Notes under the pieces: model-generated
Seen by the model: only the letters and a program-made list of their open reading frames with translations
Told to the model about the DNA's origin: nothing
Database searches by the model: none
Part shown: positions 1 through 9,509 of the stretch, one piece after another
Layout of the letters: each line of letters begins with the position of its first letter
Position numbering within the stretch: position 1 is the stretch's first letter
NCBI GenBank assembly: GCA_029449245.1
Contig: JANATF010000017.1
Span: forward strand, 248,001-312,000
Direction: 5' to 3'
Length of the DNA stretch: 64,000 bases
Source of the DNA: Mortierella alpina
Lineage: Eukaryota; Mortierellomycota; Mortierellomycetes; Mortierellales; Mortierellaceae
Program-made: the position numbers and the translations under genes

Positions 1-615
1 AAGGGCTTTACTCTCTTCTATGCCTTTATTGCTCGGTGCTGGTGATGTTCTGTTTTGTTTCCTCGACAGCCGAGTCTGATTAGCGTTCTATACTCCGCAG
101 ACACTTTGAATCGTCTAAAGGCCTCCTGTAAGGGCCCCATGTTGTTAAGCCATTAGGTCGTGCAGTTCGAGGTTCGCATTACTGTGTATAGTGTTCAACG
201 AAGGACAGGTTGTACCTCCTAGATGTGCGGCTACTGTACTCATAATGTCGTGAAGGGTATCCTGAAGACCCTGGGTAAGGAGCAAATCTCTTAATGGGAG
301 GGAAACTGTCTATATAGCTGTTGGTTGAGAAATGAAGAATCTGAGTGACTCTGCGATAAAGTAGTGCATTCGTCGTCGTTGTAGCTTTTGAAAGTGTCTC
401 CTTCTAGACAAAGGGCGCGTGTCAGGGCCAATGGCAACTATGGTGTGGGGAGAGAGCAAGGCAAGGAAAAAAAAAAAAAAAAAAAAAGCCACCCGTACAA
501 CAACAAGCAAAAATGACCCTTTGTGCCAGTGTAACGCCCATAGACCACAACACACCTTTGCATCAACACCTCATCACTCCTCCCTCCCTCTCTCCCTCTC
601 CAATCATATTCCACC
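1..615. other. Upstream intergenic region
   Basis: No supported coding sequence on either strand. The stretch contains a run of A at about 470-487 and a C/T-rich tract at about 570-605 just before the start codon at 616, which fits a core promoter and leader of the RRM gene. Short open frames crossing the A run are low-complexity and were not called. Confidence 0.5.
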
Positions 616-1921
616 ATGGCAGCAGAGAAACAGACCAAGAAGCAGAAAAAGTCGAGCGAGTTCAGAACGAAGAAGAGAAAGCTTGACGACAGCATTCCCG
701 ATGTGCCCGAGGAAGACACTGGCGACAAGGCCGACGACACGGCCGACAGCAGCCCTAAGCGCACCAAAGTCACCAAGGAAGCTAAGGACACCAAGAGCAC
801 TGAAAACACCAAGGAAACCAGTGAGGATGGAAAGAAGAAGCGCAGAAGAGGCAAGGGCGCTGCCAAAGAGGAGGCTAAAGACACTGCAGAGACCAAGGAG
901 GGCGCTGCTGAGGATTCAAAGGAGGTCAAGGCTGTGCCCAAGAACCAAAAGTTCATTGTCTTTGTCGGTATGTCTCCTCTACACTCGGTCTTTCAAGCGA
1001 CCTGCTTCTGTGACAGCCTCTTTCTGGATTGCTCTTGATAGCTTTTGACCGGATCATATTTGTCGATCCGATTTATCCAAGGCTAACAGATCTTTCACTT
1101 TTCTTACACTCTCTGATCAGGTAATCTTCCTTTCAACATCACAAAGGAGGTCCTGGAGAAGCATTTTGAGAGCTGCGGTAAGAGCGACGGCTTGCGCGCA
1201 TTAGTACACCACAACAGGACCATGCTGCATGCTAAGACCAGACGTATTAAACACAACTCCTTTCCTCCTGCCGATGGATCATGGCAATCCAACAGGCAAG
1301 ATCACATCAGTACGCGTGCAGACGGATAAAGTGACCGGAAAGGGCAAGGGATTCGCATTCATGGAGTTTCCAGAGGCTGAGGCCATGCAGGTATGGATAC
1401 GAAATGTGACCTCAGGCTCGATCTTGGATGCCGACAGAGCGGGTGTCCAGGACTGGCGGTGTTTTCCAGACGCAGACTTTGACCTCTTGTACACTCTATA
1501 GAAAGCATTATACTTCAACAAGACGCTGATCAAGGAGCGACCCATCAATGTGGAGTTGACAGCCGGCGGTGGTGGAAACAAGAGCGCAGCCCGGAAAAAG
1601 AAGATTGCAGACAAGAACGAAGCCTTGAACGAGGAGCGCGTATGTGCACACTGTTGCTGATTGCCGGAATGGATCATGTTCCCGATTCACTCTTGAGCTG
1701 ACATCGGATGGCTGCTGTGTTCTTTCTTTTCTTTTTTTTTTTAGCGCAAGGTTCATGAGAAGCACATCGCACCTGCCAAGGAGGCCAAGTCGTCGTATGC
1801 AGCAGCCAACCCTCCTGTGGTCCAGAAGAAGGCACCCAAGGCCATCAAGAAGCCATCCGAGATCAGTGGAGCAAACGCAGTGTCTGTGGAGGGACTTTCT
1901 TCGCGTCTCCGCAGGGCATAG
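616..1921 (+). CDS. NOP6: Nop6-like RRM RNA-binding protein, five exons
   Basis: Predicted 272-residue nuclear/nucleolar RNA-binding protein. Exons are 616-967, 1121-1177, 1296-1390, 1502-1639 and 1745-1921, all with GT-AG introns in consistent phase. Residues 1-110 are a charged Lys/Glu/Asp tail with runs such as KKRRRGKG that look like nuclear or nucleolar targeting. One RRM follows: RNP2 (IVFVGNL, about 113-119) spans the first intron, and RNP1 (GKGFAFMEF) is at about 152-160. The C-terminus is Lys-rich and ends in SSRLRRA. Single RRM, size and basic tails resemble yeast Nop6, which acts in early 40S ribosome assembly. The start is in good context (ccaccATGG). Function is by family similarity; RRM proteins of this size are numerous, so exact orthology is less sure. 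Confidence 0.8.
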
Positions 1922-2380
1922 AAAACGTGCTTCACCCTCAATATTTTTTTTCATATCTCCCCCTTTTGCATCATTTTTTTCTATTAAAAAATACCGTCCA
2001 TGGTTGCCTTGTCGACATTTATCCTGTAGCGCAAAATCGGACAGTAGGACAGGCTCAGCGTACCATTTTTTTTGGAAGCCAGTCGCGCTGTCGATCCAGA
2101 TTTGGAGCGTAGCTGGCGCGATTTGTAGACTACAAGAGCGAGCAGACCGTATGTGGCTGATACTGTACAAGATGCCTCTGCATATTCATGCTCACGATAA
2201 CCATTGGAACACAGTGCTCGAGGTACACAAGATGGATCGAGGGCGAAGAATGAGATTGTGTACCACTCCCACGCTCCTAATTATTTTCGCACCTTGTTCT
2301 TTCCCGTCTCACCAATCCTTTCCCGTCTCTCCATCGATACACCCATTTTCCAAAGAGCGCCAAAATTGCAGTCAAGAGCC

Positions 2381-2905
2381 TGTAAGTGTGAGATTTCGCT
2401 CGAGGATGGAGTTGGGTATTGTGATAATGAGTTGAACCTATCCTGCAAACTTCATGCTAATCCACATATGGTGACCTTTGATATCTTGCAGTGACTTGAC
2501 CGTCTTTGACCACCAAGGAATCGAACTCTCGCGCACAGAGCATTGTTCCTAAGCCATCTCAGACCCACAGATACTGCTATAGCTCATGGAGAACGCTCTC
2601 TCGTGTCTATCTCCAGGTATTGCAAGACCCATGAACACACGCAATTGAATTATTCATGGATACTTGTATGGTCGCTAACATGATCAGCTGTGTTTACTTG
2701 ATGCGTGCCTTAGTGTTACCGTCGTTGAACCTCTTTGCGACATTTGAATTCTTCGTTGTTCTCCTCTTGTTGTCAGTGTGGTAGCTTCGACTTTACTAAG
2801 GTAAGAGCAACCAAAAGCGTTACATAACCATGATCTTCATTCACTCATAGCAAGTGCTGACCGTATTGTTTCTATTGCAATGGATGCAGCATCAAGACAA
2901 CTGCC
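2381..2905 (+). promoter_or_regulatory. 5' leader of NLR-A with probable leader introns
   Basis: A clear intron can be read at 2801-2889 (donor gtaagag, acceptor gatgcag) ending 16 bases before the start codon; it removes two upstream ATGs. The same donor and acceptor exist in the right copy. A second possible leader intron runs from a gtaagtg donor at about 2381 to tcttgcag at about 2491; in the right copy the matching acceptor reads tcttgccg, so it is lost. No obvious TATA box was seen nearby. Confidence 0.5.
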
Positions 2906-5900
2906 ATGAGCAATCCACTCAATAGTTCACCACCCGACATCGGGAGATCAGCCCACAACTCATTGACACCGTCATTGACCGCCCATGTTCGATCTATCAG
3001 CCATGGCGCCGCATCTGTATCGTCTCAGCAAGCCAGCTTGAGTTCCGGTGGCGACTACAAATCCGTCTCATTCCAAAAACCCAGAACACGGGACAAAATT
3101 CGAAACTTTTTTCGGTCAGCCAAACATGAGGATAAGGTCACGATCCAAGATGGTCCATCTAAGACAGAGATCCGCCATGCTCGAACTGCTAGCACCAACA
3201 TCACCTCTGAAGTCTCCAGTCTCGAAGTCAGCAGCTCAGGAGCTGGGTCGCAGCCCACGATCGGCAAGACTGGGGCTCGTTTGAATGTCTTCTCGGAGAA
3301 CGTAACTAAAACATCCACTAGAATCACATTGCCAAAGCTTGACGTGCGTATCGACAGCACATCACAGCTCGCATTGTGCATCAGCCATCTTCCAAGGAAC
3401 ATGGCTTCTCCCTTGCACCACGAAGGTCTCGAGAATGCCTCAGATCTCACAAACGAGGCGTCGTGGACCACGCCGTCCCATGATACACTGAAGGAATATA
3501 TCAAAGCCATTGAACAGAACCCGATCAAGCAAGAGCACCTTCGCTGGTTGGGATCACGCATCGTTGAGGAATTTATCAAGCATGCTGTCAAGGATCCGGT
3601 CGCTGTGTCAGAAGTAGTTCTCCTTGGCTCTGTCCTCGATCAGCCGCACTACCGCAGGTTGCTCAATTGCTTCATTGCGCAGCTCCAAGAATCCGTTCTT
3701 CTAGATGTTGATCTGCTCCAAGGTCTCGTCCAGCTGGTCCAGTGTGCCGCGCCGGCGTATCTTGACGCCGATGATCTTGTCAAGATCTTGAGTATTCTGA
3801 GACAACGCCTTGGAGACACCCATCAGCAGTCGTCGGATCATCAGTACCATTTAACCTTGGCTGTCTCGCGCCTCCTTGATGTCATGGCCGAGCCAGAGCA
3901 CAAAGTCAAAGATCTACCTCGTGTCGAGGAAAAGGAACCCCTGGCCTCAGTTCTTTCAGGATTGCAATCCAGCTCGGACCCGTATCTGATGTATCAAGCG
4001 CTGTACGCATTTCAGGCCTTGCAGTATGTTCCTGACAACGAATCCGCTCTTCAAGCCATCGTGCGACACTCCCTAGGAGCTGCAGAGAGCCTTATCAAGG
4101 TGTCAGGAGTCATTCAGTTGAACTTTGACGGCCTCCTCGAAGGCCTCAAGCAGATGCAAAAGACTGTCGAGGAGACTTATGGGATTGCCAAGTCCAGCTA
4201 CGAAGGCATCAGCTCGTTGATTGACAGTGGGCGTGGACTATTCGATAGTCTCAAAGCGGGCCTTGTCTCTGGCCACAAGCATCCGTGGTACCCTGCTGTG
4301 CTTACCGCTACAGCTCTCTGCCGGGCTGGCCAATTTGTCTATTTCAGCAAGCTGGTCCGAGAGGCACCTTGCCGTCGTGATCCTCGATTCCAATGGGGTG
4401 TAAGCCAGCTCCTAGGCGAGATTGCGATTGATGATGAATGGGAGTCTTGCATCCGTGAGCAAGCTGTCAGTTTTCTGGAAGATCTGTATTTGAATGATGC
4501 CGATTGGGCTCGGGACGACAGCGTCAGGTCCTGGATGCTGACTATTCTCGGCAAGATCTCGGAGGTGCCTGATCGTGCGGTCAGAGACATGGCCCTTGCT
4601 TTTCTGCAGGCCTCAATGAACAATGGCTCCACCATCGTCACGCATCCTTACCCATTGAGGTCTCACCTCCCTATCCCAATGATATCGCCACTTCTGGCCC
4701 TAGTCCAAGATATTCCTTACCTTGAGTACGATATCAACGACCTCCGGGTCAGACGACTCCAAGAGTACAGTCAGACAGTGTACATCCCTCCTCAGGCCAA
4801 GGCCAACCTTCAGGCTGCTGACAAGGATGCTCTACCGCTCATGGAGAAGATCAAAGAGTTCCTGGAGAGCGACGGACAGGTGTTCTTGATACTAGGCGAT
4901 TCAGGAGCAGGAAAATCAACATTCAACAGACACCTTGAGCACGAGCTTTGGAACGACTACAAGCCAGGTGGCCACATACCGCTCTTCATCCACCTGCCTG
5001 CTGTGGCTGAAAGCTATCGAGATATCATTGGCGAGCAACTGCGGATGCACGGATTTAAAGAGGACAAGATCAAAGAGCTGAAGAAGAATCGGACGATGAT
5101 CCTGATTTGCGATGGCTACGACGAAACCCAACTCAAGGTCAACTTGCACTCGGAGAATATGCTCAATCAAAAAGGACAAGCAGACACAAAAATGATTATC
5201 AGCTGCAGGAGCACCTATCTTGGACAGGGCTACCTCGACCGATTCCGTCCTCAAAAAAGTGATCACTACAGTTCCTCTGCAGCCAACCTGTACACGGAGG
5301 CCGCCATTGTTCCTTTCTCAAGAGACCAGATTGGGGACTACATTGATCAGTTTGTGCGAGATCCAGAGGTACACAAGCTGATTGGTGATGGACCCGTCTG
5401 GAGCACTGAGGACTATAGGGAGAAGCTGAGGTCAATCCCCAACTTGATGGAGCTGGTCAAGAATCCCTTCCTCCTGTCCCTATCGCTCAGAGCGTTGCCT
5501 GGCGTGGTCAAGGACGGGACCGATATCACCAAGATCAAAGTGACTCGTCTGACACTCTACAACTCTTTTATCGATCAATGGCTGGACATCAGCGAACGAC
5601 GACTAGGGAAGATCAAGTTCGCCGCTGATGAGAAGCAGGTGCTACAAGATCTACTTGAAGAAGGCTTTGTAGACACCGTCATTGCCTTTTTGAAAAACCT
5701 CGCTGCAGCCTTGTTCAAAGAACAGGATGGAAATCCAGTTGTCCAGTACATGCCGCTGAGTGACAAAGGGACGTGGAAGGTACAGTTCTTTGGATCGGAT
5801 CCCCTCGCCACGCTCTTGAGAGAGTGCAGTCCACTGTCGCGTTCAGGTGTCCAGCACCGGTTCCTCCATCGCTCGTTGTTAGAGTACTTTTACTCTCGGC

Positions 5901-8242
5901 ACATACGAGAGACCAGTGAGTCAGATGCACTGTCTGATATTCCTCGAGATCTGGCCAAGCACCCTCTAAGCCAAAGGACCCTTGTCAACGAGCCGTCGAT
6001 TGTCCAATTCCTAGCTGAGCACGCCCAAGACGATTCTGGGTTCCAACAACGACTTCATCAATTTGTCGAGCAATCGAAAACAGAGGTTTCGACTAGCCAA
6101 GCAGCAGCCAATGCCATCACTATCTTGGTTCGGGCCGGCGTGTCATTCATTGGGGCCAAACTAGCAGCTATTCAAATTCCCGGCGCGGACCTGAGTGGTG
6201 GACAGTTCGATTCAGCTCAACTACAAGGAGCAGATTTGAGAAGCACCAACCTACACAATGTCTGGTTACGTCAGGCAGATTTGAGCAACGCGCAGATGGA
6301 AGACGTCCGATTTGGCGAATATCCGTATCTTGAGGAAGAAAGCCCTGTGTTATCGTGCGCGTACTCTCCGGACGGGAAGACACTTGCAGTGGGCCTCGGC
6401 AGTGGCACAATTAGCTTGTACAACACGGCAACTTGGGAGAAGACACGCAAATTAAGCGGCCACACTGACTCTGTTAACAGCGTGGTGTTTTCGCCAAGCG
6501 GCCAGCAAATTGCCTCGAGCAGTGACGACAACAAGGTGCGGCTATGGGACGCACAAACCGGTGCAGCTGGTGCCATCCTAAGCGGCCACACCTCCGATGT
6601 TAACAGCGTGGTGTTTTCGCCAAGCGGCCAGCAGATTGCTTCGGGCAGTTACGACAACACGGTGCGGCTCTGGGACCCACAAACCGGTGCACCTGGTGCC
6701 ATCCTAAGTGGTCACACCGACTATGTTCTCAGCGTGGTGTTTTCGCCAAGCGGCCAGCAGATTGCCTCGGGCAGTTTCGACAACACGGTGCGGCTCTGGG
6801 ACGCCCAAACCGGTGCACCTGGTGCCATCCTAAGCGGCCACACCGACTATGTTAACAGTGTGGTGTTTTCGCCAAGCGGCCAGCAGATTGCCTCGGGCAG
6901 TTTCGACAACACGGTGCGGCTCTGGGACGCACAAACCGGTGCACCTGGTGCCATCCTAAGCGGCCACACCGCACGTGTTCTCAGCGTGGTGTTTTCGCCA
7001 AGCGGCCATCAGATTGCCTCGGGCAGTTTCGACAACACGGTGCGGCTCTGGGACGCACAAACCGGTGCACCTGGTGCCATCCTAAGCGGCCACACCGACT
7101 CTGTTAGAAGCGTGGTGTTTTCGCCAAGCGGCCAGCAGATTGCCTCGGGCAGTGACGACAACACGGTGCGGCTCTGGGACACACAAACCGGTGCACCTGG
7201 TGCCATCCTAAGCGGCCACACCTCCTATGTTCTTAGCGTGGTGTTTTCGCCAAGTGTCCAGCAGATTGCTTCCGGCAGTTCCGACAAGACGGTGCGACTC
7301 TGGGGCGCACAAACCGGTGCACCTGGTGCCATCCTAAGCGGCCACACCGACACTGTTAGAAGCGTGGTGTTTTCGCCAAGCGGCCAGCAGATTGCCTCGG
7401 GCAGTGATGACAAGACGGTGCGGCTCTGGGATGCGCACACCGGTGCACCTGATGCCATCCTATGCGGTCACACCGACTGGGTCTTCAGCGTGGTGTTTTC
7501 GCCAAGCGGCCAGAAGATTGCCTCAGGCAGTTCCGACAACACGGTGCGGCTCTGGGACGCACAAACCGGTGCACCTGGTGCCATCCTGATCGGCCACACC
7601 GCCGATGTTTCCAGCGTGGTGTTTTCGCCAAGCGGCCAGCAGATTGCCTCGGGCAGTTACGACAACACGGTGCGGCTCTGGGACGCACGAACCGGTGCAC
7701 CTGGTGCCATCCTAAGCGGCCACACGTCATATGTTCTCAGCGTGGTGTTTTCGCCAAGCGGCCATCAGATTGCCTCGGGCAGTTCCGACAACACGGTGCG
7801 GCTCTGGGACGCACAAACCGGTGCACCTGGTGCCATCCTAAGCGGCCACGCCGACTGGGTTGGAAGCGTGGTGTTTTCGCCAAGCGGCCAGCAGATTGCC
7901 TCGGGCAGTTACGACAACACCTTGCGCCTCTGGGATGTGAAATCAGGTCTTTGTTTGGCTACTGTAAAGGATTTCCATGGTGGGATCTCGTCAATCGCAT
8001 GGAACGCAAGTGCACACGGCAGCTACTTATCAACTGGCTGCGGCGATATATCCGTTCGTCTGTGGAAGGTCAACGAGTCCCGTCATCCCCTGTCTGTGCA
8101 CCTAGTCTGGAGCTCTTGGCATGACCAGCTTGTTGTATCAGGTACCAACATCTTGAGCACACAGGGTTTAAGCAGTACAAATAGGAAGCTCTTAGAACAA
8201 CGCGGCGCTATCAGCAAACAAATTTCTGTGGAAGAACCGTAG
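2906..8242 (+). CDS. NLR-A: NACHT, pentapeptide and WD40 repeat protein
   Basis: Intronless 1778-residue NLR-like STAND ATPase. Order: low-complexity Ser-rich N-terminus (1-150); long helical region resembling ARM/HEAT repeats (about 180-610); NACHT module (about 640-1000) with Walker A GDSGAGKST at 664-672 and Walker B-like MILICDGYDE at 731-740; short pentapeptide-repeat stretch (ADLSGGQF, GADLRSTNL, QADLSNAQM; about 1093-1135); WD40 region from about 1145. The WD40 part has one divergent blade, 12 near-identical 42-residue units and one divergent terminal blade, i.e. 14 blades or two 7-blade propellers. In this family nucleotide-driven oligomerisation is triggered by ligand sensing through the repeats; HET-D/E and NWD proteins of fungi act in non-self recognition. 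The N-terminal effector region is not a type I can name, so the downstream output is unknown. Its paralogue is at 27574-33036 (-). Confidence 0.9.
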   Translation: MSNPLNSSPPDIGRSAHNSLTPSLTAHVRSISHGAASVSSQQASLSSGGDYKSVSFQKPRTRDKIRNFFRSAKHEDKVTIQDGPSKTEIRHARTASTNITSEVSSLEVSSSGAGSQPTIGKTGARLNVFSENVTKTSTRITLPKLDVRIDSTSQLALCISHLPRNMASPLHHEGLENASDLTNEASWTTPSHDTLKEYIKAIEQNPIKQEHLRWLGSRIVEEFIKHAVKDPVAVSEVVLLGSVLDQPHYRRLLNCFIAQLQESVLLDVDLLQGLVQLVQCAAPAYLDADDLVKILSILRQRLGDTHQQSSDHQYHLTLAVSRLLDVMAEPEHKVKDLPRVEEKEPLASVLSGLQSSSDPYLMYQALYAFQALQYVPDNESALQAIVRHSLGAAESLIKVSGVIQLNFDGLLEGLKQMQKTVEETYGIAKSSYEGISSLIDSGRGLFDSLKAGLVSGHKHPWYPAVLTATALCRAGQFVYFSKLVREAPCRRDPRFQWGVSQLLGEIAIDDEWESCIREQAVSFLEDLYLNDADWARDDSVRSWMLTILGKISEVPDRAVRDMALAFLQASMNNGSTIVTHPYPLRSHLPIPMISPLLALVQDIPYLEYDINDLRVRRLQEYSQTVYIPPQAKANLQAADKDALPLMEKIKEFLESDGQVFLILGDSGAGKSTFNRHLEHELWNDYKPGGHIPLFIHLPAVAESYRDIIGEQLRMHGFKEDKIKELKKNRTMILICDGYDETQLKVNLHSENMLNQKGQADTKMIISCRSTYLGQGYLDRFRPQKSDHYSSSAANLYTEAAIVPFSRDQIGDYIDQFVRDPEVHKLIGDGPVWSTEDYREKLRSIPNLMELVKNPFLLSLSLRALPGVVKDGTDITKIKVTRLTLYNSFIDQWLDISERRLGKIKFAADEKQVLQDLLEEGFVDTVIAFLKNLAAALFKEQDGNPVVQYMPLSDKGTWKVQFFGSDPLATLLRECSPLSRSGVQHRFLHRSLLEYFYSRHIRETSESDALSDIPRDLAKHPLSQRTLVNEPSIVQFLAEHAQDDSGFQQRLHQFVEQSKTEVSTSQAAANAITILVRAGVSFIGAKLAAIQIPGADLSGGQFDSAQLQGADLRSTNLHNVWLRQADLSNAQMEDVRFGEYPYLEEESPVLSCAYSPDGKTLAVGLGSGTISLYNTATWEKTRKLSGHTDSVNSVVFSPSGQQIASSSDDNKVRLWDAQTGAAGAILSGHTSDVNSVVFSPSGQQIASGSYDNTVRLWDPQTGAPGAILSGHTDYVLSVVFSPSGQQIASGSFDNTVRLWDAQTGAPGAILSGHTDYVNSVVFSPSGQQIASGSFDNTVRLWDAQTGAPGAILSGHTARVLSVVFSPSGHQIASGSFDNTVRLWDAQTGAPGAILSGHTDSVRSVVFSPSGQQIASGSDDNTVRLWDTQTGAPGAILSGHTSYVLSVVFSPSVQQIASGSSDKTVRLWGAQTGAPGAILSGHTDTVRSVVFSPSGQQIASGSDDKTVRLWDAHTGAPDAILCGHTDWVFSVVFSPSGQKIASGSSDNTVRLWDAQTGAPGAILIGHTADVSSVVFSPSGQQIASGSYDNTVRLWDARTGAPGAILSGHTSYVLSVVFSPSGHQIASGSSDNTVRLWDAQTGAPGAILSGHADWVGSVVFSPSGQQIASGSYDNTLRLWDVKSGLCLATVKDFHGGISSIAWNASAHGSYLSTGCGDISVRLWKVNESRHPLSVHLVWSSWHDQLVVSGTNILSTQGLSSTNRKLLEQRGAISKQISVEEP
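6452..7963 (+). repeat. Twelve 126-bp WD40-coding tandem units (NLR-A)
   Basis: Twelve head-to-tail units of exactly 126 bp, each coding for one 42-residue WD40 blade beginning LSGHT and ending GAPGAI. DNA identity between units is very high. Differences cluster at the two residues after GHT, the residue after the following V, and the residues around GSxDxT. One unit has GSPSV-type loss (SPSVQQ) and RLWG, another LCGHT, another LIGHT. This is the pattern of a repeat array homogenised by unequal exchange while a few surface positions diversify. Confidence 0.9.
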
Positions 8243-8329
8243 GTGTAAATAGTATGAATTAGAACCCACACTCTCGTCTCTTACAATCTCAGATTTGCAA
8301 CTCATTTTCATGTTTATTCAGAGTTCTCG

Positions 8330-9445
8330 ATTGTCTTTGCAATCTCTTCTCGGAGAGGGAGGACACGCGCTGGCCAATGTCCGCAGATGCCACAAAAAGG
8401 TCTGGTCCGGAGTCGAGAGATCGAGCCCACGACCGGGGCAAGGGTCTCTGCCTTCCTTCCCCAGCTTCTCCAGGTAGGGGCTAATGTCATCGCCAAAGAC
8501 CTTCTTGAATACCTTAAAGCAAAATGTCGGATCTTGATCCCCTCCTGCTCAAAAATGCGATCCTGCTCCCTGAGATCCGCGGCCGAGATGGCTTGAAACG
8601 TCGTTTGCAGAATCGTCGTGCCCGACTTTGCGATCTCTTTTCGGAGCGGGAGGACACGCGTTGGCCACTGTCCACAGATGATACAAAAGGTCTGGTCCGG
8701 CGTCGAGAGATTAAACCCACAACCGGGGCTAGGGTCTCTGCCGTCCTTCCTCAGCTTCTCCGGATAGGTGCTAATGTCATCGCCAAAGACTTTCTTGAAC
8801 ACCTTAAAGTACTGGAGATGTTAAACATCTCGGGCCTTGATCCCTTCCTACTCAAAAATGCGATCCTGCTCCTTGAGATCCTCGGCCGACATGGACTCTA
8901 GAAACATTTTTGGCAGAACAGTCGTACCCGACCCCACCTCGATGGCTCCTTATTTCTCCAGGCCGGAAACGCGTCCTCCTCAAAAGCTTCGCACAGAATA
9001 AACATGCCATGGAGCTGACGAACCGATATTCGGTCATTCTTCTCGGTCAACAGGTTGGTCATAGTGATCGATCTTTTCATCCCGCGTGCAGTGCTGTGAG
9101 GATGTAATCAGCTATGGGTCGAGGTACTGTAAGGCTGCACTAGTTGCAGTGTCAGGGCCTTGGCCAATTGCACACCCGAGAATCGCATGATCTTGGTCAG
9201 CTTGTCGGAATACGCCTGCACACGCTCCACAGACATGTTGTGCAGGAACGAATAGCCCGCCAACAGCTCATCGGCACCATCTCCCGTCATGACGGTTTTG
9301 TAACCCAGTGATTTGACGACAGAAAGATCCCTGGTAATGGCGATTCTGTTACAGAGTTCCATGGGATCAAAGCTCTGGAGGGTCTGGATACAGAACTCGA
9401 GTTCCTCAAGGACCGAGTCCAGGGACATTGCCAAGGCCTGCAGCA
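8330..9445 (-). pseudogene. Asparagine-synthase-domain relic, left copy
   Basis: Reading leftwards, the minus strand first encodes a PP-loop asparagine-synthase-like segment (LDSVLEELEFCIQTL, then MTGDGADELLAGYSFLHNMS), then a more C-terminal part (MFILCEAFEEDAFPAW, RIFEQEGIK) and a cysteine-containing tail (GCGFNLSTPDQTFCIICG). The parts sit in different frames with indels and stops, and the PP-loop-bearing N-terminus is absent: homology to the copy at 34743 starts abruptly near 9445. The tail is present twice in tandem (about 8334-8590 and 8616-8890). The 3' end runs into the 3' flank of NLR-A, convergent with it. A similar tail fragment also abuts NLR-B. Clearly non-functional. Confidence 0.75.
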
Positions 9446-9509
9446 AGCAGCAAGCCGTGGCAGACACTATTCTTCAGGAGCTGCCTCCTTATCTATTCAA
9501 ATCCAGCAT

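Larger units (their letters stand above)
2058..8890 (+). repeat. Left arm of large inverted duplication (NLR-A unit)
   Basis: Sequence from about 2058, only 137 bp after the Nop6 stop, through the NLR-A gene to about 8890 recurs in reverse orientation at about 27215-33866. The match includes upstream non-coding DNA, the whole NLR gene, its 3' flank and part of an asparagine-synthase-like relic. Arms are collinear apart from small indels, one extra WD40 unit in the right arm and a tandem duplication in the left relic. Boundaries are by eye, to within tens of bases. Confidence 0.85.

Noticed and set aside
470-487. A18 run near the Nop6 gene as a retroposed poly-A tail
   Set aside because: The gene has four introns and the run lies upstream of the start, so retroposition does not fit; simple homopolymer in a promoter is enough.
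2500-2535. tRNA-like T-arm (agttcgattcc on the minus strand; also 33415-33440 in the other arm)
   Set aside because: No acceptor stem, D-arm or anticodon arm can be folded around it, and the sequence is just part of the duplicated NLR upstream region with substitutions inside the motif.
7009-7730. Long antisense and alternate-frame open frames over the WD40 arrays (also 27896-29671)
   Set aside because: They are periodic shadows of the repeat; each repeats with the same 42-residue period and has no independent start context or family match.
6452-7963. Regular 126-bp repeats as a possible CRISPR-like or satellite array
   Set aside because: The units stay in frame, code for WD40 blades and vary at codon-specific positions; there are no spacers.
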